DNA from: Gardnerella vaginalis | Lineage (GTDB): Bacteria > Actinomycetota > Actinomycetes > Actinomycetales > Bifidobacteriaceae | Direction: 5' to 3' | Assembly (NCBI GenBank): GCA_946997215.1 | Contig: CAMPUL010000012.1 | Coordinates: forward strand, 1 to 44,182 | Length of the DNA: 44,182 nucleotides | In this document: positions 26,089-35,777 of the stretch, one piece after another | Layout: the number at the start of each line of letters is the position of its first letter | Position numbering within the stretch: position 1 is the first letter of the stretch | The notes under the pieces: model-generated | The model's input: the letters and a program-made list of their open reading frames with translations, nothing else | Database searches by the model: none | What the model was told of the DNA's origin: nothing | Translations under genes and position numbers: made by a program

Positions 26089-27606
26089 TCACACAATTTT
26101 TGGCATAGGCGTTGTAAGAGAAGACGTAAGGTTTACTTGCACAACCCCAGCTCCAGCGTGAACTTCTACCTTCTTTAAAGTAACAGTACGCTCTTCAGCT
26201 GGCTTGTGATCATCATCAGTCATAGTTGCGGGAGACTTGACTGCCACTAACGCAAGATCATCAAATTCAACACCTGCATTTGCGCACAAATCCTCAGCTG
26301 CAGATAACGAATCCTCAAAACCAGCTTTTTCAATCACACGCTCAGTTGGAACACCGTAAGCTTCTTCACACAGCAACTTAACGCGATCCAAAAGCGCTTG
26401 ACCTCTGCGACTTTCTGGCACTTGCGTTTCAGCATCAGCACTAATTACCGACACAAAATCGTCAAGCTGATCCGCCAAACCATCGCCGCCATCGCGGAAC
26501 AAATTGCCAACAATCGGCTCACGGAAGCCCAACGTCTTAGCCTGCTCCAACAATTCAGGCACTTGATCATCCTCGCCTTCCCACAAATTAATAAGCGGGA
26601 AAGTAGGAATATTAAGCGACTCAAGGCGAGCAACATGGAACGGATAACGCCAAGCCAAGGTTTCGTCATCGCGCCAAGTCGTCGCGCGCGTAACAACCAC
26701 AGCCGCAGCCGGCCATGCAGCACCAAATTCGCGAGAAGCAATATCCAACCACTTTTGAGCGCCAGCATCCGTGCCGTATCCTGCTTCAACAACTACAACA
26801 TCGTGTTCAGCGCAAGCCATTTCAACGCTTACCAAACTTGGAATACCAAGCGAAACGTTTGCAAACGGGCCGCAATGCACATAAATCGGCGAGCCGTTAA
26901 TTGTTTCCGTTTTTGCAGGCTTTACAGCATCGGCAAGAATATTGGTAATTCGCCACAAATCCACAAACTCACCAAACTTAACAGGCTTACCGTCTTTTGT
27001 GCCAGCAATCATAGCAGCAACGCGCTCAGAAATTTCATCCATGCTGCGAGAAAGAACCACGATTTGCATAAGCTCGCAAGTAGGAGTTAGCACAACGCGC
27101 TCCGCAACCGTGCCCTTGCCAAAGTCAACAGCAATGCTACGTAAAGATCGCGAAGGCACTTCGCTTACTCGCGGCACTAAAATCGTGTCTAAAATACCCT
27201 CGTCAATCGCCTTTTCTGCAAAAGAAACAAGCAAATTTTGCGCGCATTCAATAGCCGCCATTTCGCCGCACAAACCCCAGTCAATCAGCTCAGGATGAGA
27301 AAGCGAAGACTTGCCGCCACCACTTGCGCCGCCTTTAGAACCAGCAGCGGTAATGCCCATGCTTGGCTGCCTCAAAACAGCCGCCGCATCCACACCACGC
27401 TCACGCAAAGCATCAACCAACGCAATAGTTGTAGTTGTTTTACCTTCACCACGAGAAGCTTTCAACGGAGTATCAGCAGTAACAAGAAGCACTTTACCAT
27501 GCTTACGAGGCTCCTCAGGATGCTGCTTAAGATAGTCCAAGTATCCAAAAGCATCAATTTTTTTTACTAAACCGAATGTTGTAGTGTATGAATCAAGAAT
27601 GCTCAT
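26089..27606 (-). CDS. fhs: Formate--tetrahydrofolate ligase
   Basis: A 505-aa cytoplasmic enzyme that makes 10-formyl-THF from formate, THF and ATP. The ATP-binding loop is TPLKASRGEGKTTTTIAL (about residues 45-62), followed by family motifs RQPSMGITAAGSKGG and VVVEAGYGTDAGAQKW. It is about 50 residues shorter than the usual 555-560 aa, a size I associate with bifidobacterial Fhs. ATG at 27606 (MSILDSY) has AGAGGGG just upstream; eleven extra codons in the longest ORF were dropped. It supports purine and fMet synthesis. It is followed by the 46-bp terminator shared with the adhesin gene. Confidence 0.95.
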   Translation of the reverse strand: MSILDSYTTTFGLVKKIDAFGYLDYLKQHPEEPRKHGKVLLVTADTPLKASRGEGKTTTTIALVDALRERGVDAAAVLRQPSMGITAAGSKGGASGGGKSSLSHPELIDWGLCGEMAAIECAQNLLVSFAEKAIDEGILDTILVPRVSEVPSRSLRSIAVDFGKGTVAERVVLTPTCELMQIVVLSRSMDEISERVAAMIAGTKDGKPVKFGEFVDLWRITNILADAVKPAKTETINGSPIYVHCGPFANVSLGIPSLVSVEMACAEHDVVVVEAGYGTDAGAQKWLDIASREFGAAWPAAAVVVTRATTWRDDETLAWRYPFHVARLESLNIPTFPLINLWEGEDDQVPELLEQAKTLGFREPIVGNLFRDGGDGLADQLDDFVSVISADAETQVPESRRGQALLDRVKLLCEEAYGVPTERVIEKAGFEDSLSAAEDLCANAGVEFDDLALVAVKSPATMTDDDHKPAEERTVTLKKVEVHAGAGVVQVNLTSSLTTPMPKIV

Positions 27607-27760
27607 GTACCCCTCTTTCATAGGCATATTGCACAACAATGCATGCGGAAATTAAGTTACATGATTCATACTATACGATTGCTTGCGCTCAGCATAGACA
27701 GCACGCCCAACAACTATGCACGTTATTAGTAACATCTATAACAAAGTAACAAAACATAAC

Positions 27761-27807
27761 AAAAATGCCTTCCTCATGAAATAAAAAGTTCATTTCTTCA
27801 GAAGGCA
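27761..27807 (-). terminator. Rho-independent terminator of pepD
   Basis: TGCCTTC (27766-27772) pairs with GAAGGCA (27801-27807), with an inner GAAAT/ATTTC pairing, followed on the minus strand by ATTTTTG. It lies 70 bp beyond the pepD stop. Confidence 0.8.
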
Positions 27808-27876
27808 CTTAAGTTATTACATTATTTTCATAAGTTTTTCTGTATCTATTTATAAGAAAACTTATGTAATTACATT

Positions 27877-29484
27877 TCAGTGATCAGAGCGATTAAAACC
27901 ATTCTTCATACGCATGCTAGTTATGTACAGAACTGTATCGAGCAAAGAATCGGTTTCTTTCTTCAACTTTGCAGCCATATCTTCATTCGCTTTAGCCAAA
28001 GCCGCGCGCACTTTGTCGTTACGAAGCTCTGCAATAATAGCTTCAGGATCGCGAACTAAATCATCGCAATCTTCGCCTTCACAACCTTCAAACTCTGGCT
28101 CGTAATCAGCCAAATCAACGCCAAGAAGCTCTGCTACAGCAGCATCCGTAGCCTTAACCATTGCGTGACCAAGGGAACCAACAACTTCTTGGTAACGCTC
28201 AATCGCGTTTGCAGTGTCGTTAAATGCGGCATCCGCAAGAGCTGCAATAATGCGATTTTCCCAATAGAAGTTTTCGCTTGTTACGCGAGTAGTTGTATCT
28301 TCCAAATACTTTGGAGTTTCGTTTACATTTGGATAGAACGGCACAAGCGCATTAAACGGGTTAGAGCCATATGCCATCCACTGAATTGCGCGCATTGGCT
28401 CCGGCATGTAAGGGCGGATTTGCATAACAGCAAGCTGGCTTTGGCGGTTAATGCCGATTGGTCGGAAAAGATGACGCGTATGCTCATCGCCAAGCTTGCC
28501 GTAAGGATCGTACTCAGTTCCCTGATAGTGCGAGCTTAAAACGTACTTAATATCTTCAACCGTCACTTTGCGCTCAGGCTGACGCGCCCACGGAATATCG
28601 TTGCTATCTGGCTTGTGATCCGCGTCTTTACCGTCCCACACTTCGTCATACGGATTCAAGAAACGCTCCATAAACCATGCACGAGGCGTGTTGTACACGT
28701 GGTCCGCATCTGAATGGGATCCAAAAGCATCTCTAGGATTAAACGGCGAAGCGTTTTCCACCGCCAAATCCAAGTGGTTTTCTTCAATAAACTCAAGCAA
28801 ATCAGCCGAGCACATGTGCTCTTCTTGGTCTCCTAAAGCGTCTTCTAAATCAAACTCGTCAATTCCAAGCTGATTTGGCATAACAACATACGCCTCGTCT
28901 GGCACACGCTTAGCAATCCAGTGGTGTCCGCCAACAGTTTCCATCCACCAAATCTCGTTTACATCCGAGAACGCAACGCCGTTCATCTCGTAAGTGCCGT
29001 ACTTTTCAAGCAACGCACCCAAACGCTCAACGCCTTCGCGAGCGCTACGAATATAAGGCAAAACAAGCGTTAAGAAGTCTTCTTCTCCAATTCCGCCTGG
29101 CACTTCTGGCTTGTAGTTTGCGTCTCCATCTTTGCCTTGCGCTTTTTGAAGCTCCACCATTGGGTCGGCACCCAGCACGCGCTCGTTGGACGTAAGCGTT
29201 TCAGTTGCGCTCATTGCCACGTTTGCTTCGTTAACGCCAGCTTCCCCCCAAATTCCTTCGCGCAAGTCTGCGTTTGGCACGCTTGTGTATTGCATTGGAT
29301 TATCTGGAAGCTCTACTGTTACGTGGCTAAGCACGGACTTATAAACACGTGGCTGGTCTTGCGGCTTTACTACCACTAAACGCTTTGGGTTAAACTCGCC
29401 GTTTGCGGAGTCTTCGTTGCGCGCAATAAGCGTGGATCCGTCGTAGCTCGCTTTGCGTCCTACTAGAATTGTTGTGCATGCCAT
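27877..29484 (-). CDS. pepD: C69-family dipeptidase
   Basis: A 535-aa cytoplasmic dipeptidase of the N-terminal-nucleophile (Ntn) superfamily. The sequence begins MACTTILVG, placing the expected nucleophile at Cys3, followed by the family region DGSTLIARNEDSANGEFNPKR. Family enzymes cleave a broad range of dipeptides and match those made by PepC and imported by Opp. ATG at 29484 has AGGGGA upstream. It is monocistronic, with its own terminator. Length and motif order agree with bifidobacterial and lactobacillar PepD. Confidence 0.94.
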   Translation of the reverse strand: MACTTILVGRKASYDGSTLIARNEDSANGEFNPKRLVVVKPQDQPRVYKSVLSHVTVELPDNPMQYTSVPNADLREGIWGEAGVNEANVAMSATETLTSNERVLGADPMVELQKAQGKDGDANYKPEVPGGIGEEDFLTLVLPYIRSAREGVERLGALLEKYGTYEMNGVAFSDVNEIWWMETVGGHHWIAKRVPDEAYVVMPNQLGIDEFDLEDALGDQEEHMCSADLLEFIEENHLDLAVENASPFNPRDAFGSHSDADHVYNTPRAWFMERFLNPYDEVWDGKDADHKPDSNDIPWARQPERKVTVEDIKYVLSSHYQGTEYDPYGKLGDEHTRHLFRPIGINRQSQLAVMQIRPYMPEPMRAIQWMAYGSNPFNALVPFYPNVNETPKYLEDTTTRVTSENFYWENRIIAALADAAFNDTANAIERYQEVVGSLGHAMVKATDAAVAELLGVDLADYEPEFEGCEGEDCDDLVRDPEAIIAELRNDKVRAALAKANEDMAAKLKKETDSLLDTVLYITSMRMKNGFNRSDH

Positions 29485-29692
29485 ATTTGCATCCCCTATT
29501 TTCTAATTTTTGATTATTTTTGGTTATTTGATTATTTTAGATAATTTTGTTTGTTTAGATTAGTTTTGCTTAGTTTTGACTATTTTACACACGCACATCT
29601 AGTCGTAAGCTGCTTGCGATTAATCCGCGCGAAGTCATATAAAGCCTAAATCATAAGCCTAAAGCCTAAGTCTAAAGCCTAAACTATAAACT
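29485..29692. repeat. Spacer with AAGCCTAA-type tandem repeats
   Basis: Between about 29638 and 29697 the unit TAAAGCCTAA recurs about four times with small changes. The left part has TTGATTATTTT-type near-repeats. No gene was seen; the pepD promoter is probably at the left. Confidence 0.6.
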
Positions 29693-30244
29693 CTAAGCTT
29701 TTCCTCGCAAATATAATCCGTTAACGTCTACATACGAATCATAATGCCTGATTTCATTCATCATCTCGTTAAGATAGAAGCCCTCTTTAAGATTTGGAAG
29801 AGGTTTTTGCGTGCCGAACACTTCTAGCATGTAGTCGTGATCCTTGTCTGGCGGCTGCGGACCGTTGTATCGCATAGTAATAGAAGGGTCAGTGCACCCC
29901 ACAAATCGGCTAGCTTGCGAGTTTCGCCCTTGCACAACTTCTGGAATCATGGTCGGCATTGTGCGCGAAAAGTCTTGCGGAATTTGCAAAGCACGCGAGT
30001 CGTTAAAGTCAAACATAAGCGCTTCTACTGGAACATTTGCCACAACCCAATGAATCCACTGGAATCCGCACACTGGTATAGCGTCGTCGTCTACAAATCG
30101 CCAATGCAAGTAGTGCACAAAATCAGGCAACTTGTCTACATAAAATGGAAAAGATACGACTGGAACGCCGTTAATCTTGTTTTCTTCCGGCGCAGCTTTT
30201 GCAAAGTTGTCTGGAATAGTGGTGAAATCTGTAGAAATATTCAT
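29693..30244 (-). CDS. PEBP-family protein (YbhB/YbcL, Raf kinase inhibitor-like)
   Basis: A 183-aa cytoplasmic protein. Conserved PEBP elements are visible: HWVVANVP (the ligand-pocket strand), then YNGPQPPDKDHDYMLEVFGT, the signature anion-pocket region. Bacterial members have no firmly defined reaction; some affect kinases or ligand sensing. No convincing ribosome site precedes ATG at 30244, so the gene may be weakly expressed or leaderless. It is followed by a repeat-rich spacer and lies alone between pepD and holB. Confidence 0.88.
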   Translation of the reverse strand: MNISTDFTTIPDNFAKAAPEENKINGVPVVSFPFYVDKLPDFVHYLHWRFVDDDAIPVCGFQWIHWVVANVPVEALMFDFNDSRALQIPQDFSRTMPTMIPEVVQGRNSQASRFVGCTDPSITMRYNGPQPPDKDHDYMLEVFGTQKPLPNLKEGFYLNEMMNEIRHYDSYVDVNGLYLRGKA

Positions 30245-30333
30245 AATTTAAGTATCTACTACCGCTGTGACTATACGAAAAAGCAGATCATGTCGCTCGC
30301 GCGGTCTATGCACTAAAAAGCGCGTAGAAAAAC

Positions 30334-30436
30334 TTCCGCACTTTGTACCAAATTTGACCTAAAAATGGTACAAAACCCGGAATTATTTTCCGCACTTTGT
30401 ACCAAAATCCACACAAATTTGGTACAAAACCCGGAA
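30334..30436. repeat. Two tandem 49-bp palindromic units (TTTGTACC/GGTACAAA)
   Basis: Units at 30334-30382 and 30388-30436 (period 54). Each runs from TTCCGCACTTTGTACCA to TGGTACAAAACCCGGAA, pairing 9 bp in unit 1 and 11 bp in unit 2 (TTTGTACCAAA/TTTGGTACAAA), plus outer TTCCG/CGGAA. The loop sequences differ while the arms are kept, as expected for a conserved structure or a protein-binding site. It lies upstream of the PEBP gene. Confidence 0.85.
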
Positions 30437-30451
30437 AATCGTTCGAGCGCG

Positions 30452-30740
30452 GTTACGCCAAGCTAGGTAGAGATTCGAGATTTTTTGCAGCGGATGAAGC
30501 GAACCTCAGCGCCGAAGGTGGTGATTCGCTGAAGTAGCAAGAAAAATCGAGAATCTCAGCGATAAAAGCTACGCAAAAGTCCTAGATATCCAGAAGGTTT
30601 GATGTATTTCTCTACGAGCAATAAATAGCGCCGTACTAAAACCTAAAACCTTAGAATATTAACGTTCATAAACTATACGCAAAAGTGCGCGTCACTTGCG
30701 AGGAGAGAAATACTCAAACCTCGCGCAACACCAAATAGGA
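30452..30740. repeat. Second interspersed repeat family, copy 1
   Basis: About 290 bp homologous to 39635-39880. The left half is an imperfect inverted repeat (GAGATTCGAGATTTTT ... AAAAATCGAGAATCTC). The right half is another (AGGTTTGATGTATTTCTCT ... GAGAGAAATACTCAAACCT). It ends close to the holB stop codon. No ORF. Part of its left arm also occurs at 22655-22697 (inverted) and at 43985-44020. Confidence 0.85.
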
Positions 30741-30756
30741 GAATCACTCGCGCGCG

Positions 30757-31956
30757 TTAAAGCGAGCAGAAAAGTGCTTCAAAAACAAGCGTTGCGTTTC
30801 CATTGCCAGCAAGCCGCTTTTTAGCCACAGCAAGCGCGTCCAAGCATTTAAGCGCGCGCTCTGCTGTAATTTTTTTAGAAAGCTGCATGATCTCTGCTTT
30901 AAATTCTTGATTCACAAGCGGCGTTTGTAATTGCGCATTGTTTAGCACAACAAGCACATCTCTATAAATGCTGCAAATCGCGTCTATTGCGCGGTTTAGA
31001 ACATCTCTGCTTACGCGAGTCACTTTGCGCTTAACGTCGTCTTTTTTGCCAATCGCATTGTATGCGCTACGAATTTTAGGCGGAATTTTATCTGTTGGCT
31101 TAATACCATTTATGCGCAAAAACTCGCTTTGCTCGGCTTCAACAGATTTCTGAACCTCGTCTTCTGCCTGGCTTTTAGCGTCTTCGATTAGCGTTTGTGC
31201 AAGCATAATCGCATCTATTGCGCGGCCAAGTCGCAAAACACTTGCAACAAGTTCTTCTCGCCTGCTTCTAGCACGCTCGCTTGTTGCGTAAAGCATTGCT
31301 AAATCAACGTTTCCTTGAGCTATGCGAGCCATATTTTCCGCCGTTTTTGCATCCACATTCGAGCGTTTTTGCACGTATTCTTGAACATCTTGGTCGCTTG
31401 GTTGCGCCAAATTCACTATTTGAGACCTAGACCTAATTGTTGGCAAAACATCCGCTGCACTTGCAGCGCAAAGAATCCAAATTGTGCGAGGTGCTGGCTC
31501 TTCGATTTCTTTTAGCAAAACGTTTGTTGTGCGCTCAAGCATGCGCCCAACGTCTTCGATTATTATGATTCGCCACGGCGCAACACTTGGCATTTGCTCC
31601 GACATGGACACTATTTCGCGCACTTCGTCAATGCTTACTGTAACTTTGTCTGTGCTTAAAATGTTTACGTCTGGGCTTGTTCCAGCCAATACTTCACTTG
31701 CGATTTTATCTGTGTTTATTTGAGTATTTATTTGAGTATTTATTTGAGTGGTGGAATTTTCGGCGGCTCGGAAGCTTCCGACTTTTCCGCGCGATTGCAA
31801 TGCTGCTGCAAACGCTCTTGCCACTTTTGTGCACCCAAATCCAGCGGCACCGCAAATAAGCCACGATTGCGCGATTTTGCTTGAATCGCCTTGCGCTACT
31901 TTTTTAAGACGCTCAACAACTTGCGCTTGACCAACTACCGATTCCCAAACGTCCAT
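30757..31956 (-). CDS. holB: DNA polymerase III delta' subunit
   Basis: A 399-aa clamp-loader subunit. The AAA+ fold is recognisable: the P-loop is degenerate (GAAGFGCT at 36-43, Lys replaced by Cys), followed by IIIIEDVGRM (Walker B region), KEIEEPAP and RSRSQIV (SRC-like arginine motif changed to SRS). Delta' is normally an ATP-inactive subunit, so these losses are expected. Where E. coli delta' has its four-cysteine zinc module there is instead a linker containing QINT three times (residues 71-82), encoded by a 12-bp minisatellite at 31711-31746. The start has AGGA upstream. It sits in the conserved topA-tmk-holB cluster, 18 bp after tmk. Confidence 0.9.
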   Translation of the reverse strand: MDVWESVVGQAQVVERLKKVAQGDSSKIAQSWLICGAAGFGCTKVARAFAAALQSRGKVGSFRAAENSTTQINTQINTQINTDKIASEVLAGTSPDVNILSTDKVTVSIDEVREIVSMSEQMPSVAPWRIIIIEDVGRMLERTTNVLLKEIEEPAPRTIWILCAASAADVLPTIRSRSQIVNLAQPSDQDVQEYVQKRSNVDAKTAENMARIAQGNVDLAMLYATSERARSRREELVASVLRLGRAIDAIMLAQTLIEDAKSQAEDEVQKSVEAEQSEFLRINGIKPTDKIPPKIRSAYNAIGKKDDVKRKVTRVSRDVLNRAIDAICSIYRDVLVVLNNAQLQTPLVNQEFKAEIMQLSKKITAERALKCLDALAVAKKRLAGNGNATLVFEALFCSL

Positions 31957-31974
31957 TGCTAAAATCCTAGAGTC

Positions 31975-32685
31975 CTAAAATCCTTGATTTTCTGGCGATT
32001 CTGGCGATTCTTCCTTACGCGCTCCAGCATTATCCATCAACTCGCACACGTCTTTAGCAATCAACTCCGATAAATCGCAAGCTTTCAAAGTGGCGTCTAA
32101 AACGCAAAATCTTTGCGCATTTTTTGCAGCAAGATCTAGAAACGCTTCACGCGTGCGCTTCGCAAAATCAAGCCCTGCACTTTCCATGCGATCCGCCTGC
32201 CCATGCAATCGCACAGCAGCGTCCTTCTCGCTCATATCTAACAAATACGTACGATTTGGCCAAAGGCAATTAGACGCCCACTCGCTTAAATCACGCACAT
32301 CTTGCATAGTGAGTTCGCGCCCACCCGATTGGTACGCTAGCGAAGAATCAATGTAGCGATCCGTTATAACAACCGCACCGCGCTGCAATGCTGGAATAAT
32401 GATTTGCGCAGCGTGTTGAGCGCGATCCGCCGCAAAAAGCAGAGCTTCAGCGCGCGCACAAATCGAATCTCCGTGCAAAAGAATATCTCGCAACTGTTTT
32501 CCCAATTGCGTGCCGCCAGGCTCTCTAGTCACAACAACCTCAAGACCGCGCGCTTGCAAAAAATCGCGCAAAGCTTCAACTTGTGTGGTTTTTCCAACGC
32601 CGTCTATACCTTCAAAAGATATAAAAACACCCTTAAGACCATTGTTTAAGCCGCTAATCCCGCTGTTTTTAACACATATAGCCAT
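31975..32685 (-). CDS. tmk: Thymidylate kinase
   Basis: A 236-aa cytoplasmic enzyme that phosphorylates dTMP to dTDP. The P-loop GIDGVGKT is at residues 26-33 ([11 protein letters not shown]), then TREPGGT, and the DRY motif in [13 protein letters not shown]. An N-terminal extension of about 17 residues and an acidic C-terminal tail ([12 protein letters not shown], from a short DNA repeat) go beyond the core fold. ATG at 32685 has TAGAGG upstream. It lies 20 bp downstream of topA and just before holB, so all three probably share a message. Confidence 0.95.
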   Translation of the reverse strand: MAICVKNSGISGLNNGLKGVFISFEGIDGVGKTTQVEALRDFLQARGLEVVVTREPGGTQLGKQLRDILLHGDSICARAEALLFAADRAQHAAQIIIPALQRGAVVITDRYIDSSLAYQSGGRELTMQDVRDLSEWASNCLWPNRTYLLDMSEKDAAVRLHGQADRMESAGLDFAKRTREAFLDLAAKNAQRFCVLDATLKACDLSELIAKDVCELMDNAGARKEESPESPENQGF

Positions 32686-32705
32686 TTTGCATACCTCTAC
32701 CAGGT

Positions 32706-35585
32706 TTACTCGGCTTTAGACGTGGACTTTTTTGCTGTGCTCTTTTTTGCAGCAGGCTTTTTAGCTGCCGTTTTTTTAGCAGCAGTCTTCTTAGCTGCCG
32801 CTCGCTTACGCTTTACAGGTCCAGCCGCGCGTTTTTGCGCCAAAAGTTCAAACGCCACTTGCGGCTCAATCGACTCAGGCGTGTATTGCTTTGGAAGCGT
32901 GCGATTCGTAACGCCGTCCGTAATATAAGCACCGTAGAAGCCGTCTTTAATCACCACTGGCTTTCCGCTTTCTGGGTCTTCTCCAAGCTCCCTAAGCGGC
33001 GGTTTTGCAGCTCCACGCGTGCGCTTGCCGTACTTTGGTTGCGCAAAAAGCTCTTTAGCTTCGTCTAAAGTCACGCTAAAAATCGCGTCTTCGCTTGCAA
33101 GCGAGCGATTATCTGGCTTAGAATCCGCCGAAGAATCGTCAGAATCCGTGCGCTCGTAAGTCTTAGTCAAATAAGGACCGTATCGACCATTATTCGCCTC
33201 AATCTTCGCGCGCTTTACTTCGCCTTGCTCGTCAACTTCTTCCACAACGCCAACTAATCGCGGCAAGCTCAAAAGTCGCAAAGCATCTTGCAAAGTTATT
33301 GTTGCAGGGTCCATAGTTTTGAACAAAGACGCCATTTTTGGCTTGTTTTGAGCAGACTTTTTGGATTTTGCAGAAGACTTTGCGCCAGTTTTAGCAGAAT
33401 CGTCGGCTGCTGGCGATTCGCCCTCATCCGAGGCCTCAACAAGCGCAACGTACGCACCAAAACGCCCATTCCTAACTTCTACGCTTCCGCCAGTTTGCGG
33501 ATCCGTACCCAAAACGCGCGGACCTTCGGAGTTGTTTTCAATCAAATCTCTAGCAACTTGCTCGCTCAACTCATCTGGAGCCAAAGTGCTTGGAATCGAA
33601 GCTCTGCGCGCATTGCCCTCTTCGTCTAGATTCTTAGTATCTTCCAAATACGGGCCGTACCTGCCTACGCGCACGTGCAATCCGCCGCCAATATCAATCG
33701 TGTTGATTTCTCGAGCGTCAATCTCTCCAAGCTGATCAACTTGCTTTTGCAAGCCTTCGCGCATTGCAAAGTCGCCAGCAACCGAAGAATCGCCAGCAGC
33801 AGCACGCGAATCGCCAGCCTCCGCCGCATTATCATCTCCAAAGTAAAACTTGTAAAGCCAATCCTTACCAGCTTCCTCACCATGCGCAATTCGGTCCAAA
33901 CCATTTTCCATGTCTGCCGTAAACGCATAGTCAACGTAAGTTGGGAAATTAGATTCCAAAAGCTTAATAACAGCAAAAGCAAGCCAGCTTGGAATCAACG
34001 CGCGCCCACGCTCATACACGTATCCGCGGTCAATAATCGTAGAAATAATGCTAGCGTAAGTAGACGGCCTACCAATCTCCTTAGCTTCAAGCGTTTTAAC
34101 TAAAGACGCTTCCGTATAGCGCGCTGGCGGCTGAGTCTCGTGACCATCCGCGCTAACTTGCAAAGCTTTAAGAACATCGCCATTAGCCATAGCAGGCAAA
34201 GCTTTGGACTGCTCGTCTTCGCTAAATCCGCCAAACACCTTCATAAATCCAGCAAACTCAATAACGGTTCCAGAAGCCTGGAAATTAGCCGTTCCAAAGC
34301 TGCCAGCCGAAGCGTCCAGCTTAACTGTAGCCGTAAAACCAGTAGCATCCGCCATTTGAGATGCAAGCGTGCGCTGCCAAATAAGCGTGTAAAGCTTAAG
34401 CTGGTCGGCAGGGAGAGCGCCAGCCAAATCCGCAGGATTCCTAAATGTAGATCCAGCAGGACGAATACACTCGTGCGCTTCTTGAGCGCCTGCAGAAGTC
34501 GTAGCATACTGTTTTGGAGAATCCGCTAAATACTCGTCTCCAAAATTAGACTTAACGCAATCTCGAGCCGCAAAAATCGCCTCTTTAGAAAGCGTTACAG
34601 AATCCGTACGCATATATGTTATATAACCGTTTTCATACAAAGATTGAGCCGCGCGCATAGTTTGGCGAGAGCTCATAGACAAGCGGTTTCCAGCAGTCTG
34701 CTGAAGAGTAGACGTTGTAAACGGAGGCAACGGGCGTCGGCGATACGGCTTAGTGTCCATTGAGTTTACAACAAAATCAGCCGTGCCAAGGCTTTGCGCA
34801 ATCGCGCAAGCGTCCGCCTCGTTCAAATAGTGCGCTAAAGCAGATTCGCCCTTAGCTTTTTGAAGCTCACCAAGCGAATTAAAGTCTTTAGAACCAGCCA
34901 AACGCGCTCCGTTTAGAGCCGTCATTCGCGCTTGGAAATCAACGCCGTTTGCGCTTAAATCCGCGCAAACATCCCAATAGCTCGCTTTTCTAAACGCCAT
35001 TCGCTCGCGCTCGCGCTCAACAATCAAACGCGTTGCAACCGATTGCACTCGACCAGCCGAAAGCCCTGGCCCCACTTTGCGCCACAAAACTGGCGAAAGC
35101 TCGTAGCCGTACAATCTATCCAACACGCGGCGCGTCTCTTGCGCATCAACCATGTGGTCGTCAACGTCTCGCGTGTTAGCAAGCGAAGCTTGAATCGCAT
35201 CTTTTGTAATCTCGTGAAACACCATGCGCTTTACTGGCACTTTTGGCTTAAGCGCTTGCACAAGATGCCACGCAATCGCTTCTCCTTCGCGGTCCTCATC
35301 AGTTGCGAGGAATAATTCGCCAGACTTTGCCAGCGCAGCTTTTAAGTCCGAAACCGTTTTCTTTTTATCCGCTCCAACAACGTAGTACGGCTCAAAACCA
35401 TTGTTTACATCTACGCCAAACTTGCCAAAATCCGCCTTTTTAGCGGCTGGCACCTGGCTTGGCTGTGCTAAATCGCGAATATGGCCTACAGACGCCATAA
35501 CCGTGTATCCGCTTCCAAGATATCCGCCTATTTTACGCGCTTTAGTGGGAGACTCCACAATGACAAGCTTGTTCTGCTCTGTCAT
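32706..35585 (-). CDS. topA: DNA topoisomerase I
   Basis: A 959-aa type IA topoisomerase that relaxes negative supercoils. The TOPRIM domain begins at residue 7, with catalytic Glu11 (VESPTKA) and the acidic motif TDEDRE at 95-100. The active-site tyrosine is Tyr324 in [10 protein letters not shown] (position 319 in E. coli). The C-terminal third has actinobacterial repeat modules ([35 protein letters not shown]) instead of zinc fingers, and ends in a lysine-rich KKTAAKK tail that should bind DNA non-specifically. ATG at 35585 has AAAGGAG upstream; five codons of the longest ORF were dropped. It is the first gene of topA-tmk-holB. Confidence 0.97.
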   Translation of the reverse strand: MTEQNKLVIVESPTKARKIGGYLGSGYTVMASVGHIRDLAQPSQVPAAKKADFGKFGVDVNNGFEPYYVVGADKKKTVSDLKAALAKSGELFLATDEDREGEAIAWHLVQALKPKVPVKRMVFHEITKDAIQASLANTRDVDDHMVDAQETRRVLDRLYGYELSPVLWRKVGPGLSAGRVQSVATRLIVERERERMAFRKASYWDVCADLSANGVDFQARMTALNGARLAGSKDFNSLGELQKAKGESALAHYLNEADACAIAQSLGTADFVVNSMDTKPYRRRPLPPFTTSTLQQTAGNRLSMSSRQTMRAAQSLYENGYITYMRTDSVTLSKEAIFAARDCVKSNFGDEYLADSPKQYATTSAGAQEAHECIRPAGSTFRNPADLAGALPADQLKLYTLIWQRTLASQMADATGFTATVKLDASAGSFGTANFQASGTVIEFAGFMKVFGGFSEDEQSKALPAMANGDVLKALQVSADGHETQPPARYTEASLVKTLEAKEIGRPSTYASIISTIIDRGYVYERGRALIPSWLAFAVIKLLESNFPTYVDYAFTADMENGLDRIAHGEEAGKDWLYKFYFGDDNAAEAGDSRAAAGDSSVAGDFAMREGLQKQVDQLGEIDAREINTIDIGGGLHVRVGRYGPYLEDTKNLDEEGNARRASIPSTLAPDELSEQVARDLIENNSEGPRVLGTDPQTGGSVEVRNGRFGAYVALVEASDEGESPAADDSAKTGAKSSAKSKKSAQNKPKMASLFKTMDPATITLQDALRLLSLPRLVGVVEEVDEQGEVKRAKIEANNGRYGPYLTKTYERTDSDDSSADSKPDNRSLASEDAIFSVTLDEAKELFAQPKYGKRTRGAAKPPLRELGEDPESGKPVVIKDGFYGAYITDGVTNRTLPKQYTPESIEPQVAFELLAQKRAAGPVKRKRAAAKKTAAKKTAAKKPAAKKSTAKKSTSKAE

Positions 35586-35777
35586 ACTCTCTCCTTTCAT
35601 TCAGATGCATTCTATATGCAATTCCGCGCTTTTATTACTAAAATCCACGCCAACTCTAACGCAATACGCGTTGCAAATTCTGCAAAATCAACAAAATCAA
35701 ACTTTGCGAGATATCAGCATATACTCCTATATATACCACTTTACTTATTTTTTATTCAATTTTACTTATTTTTTTAT

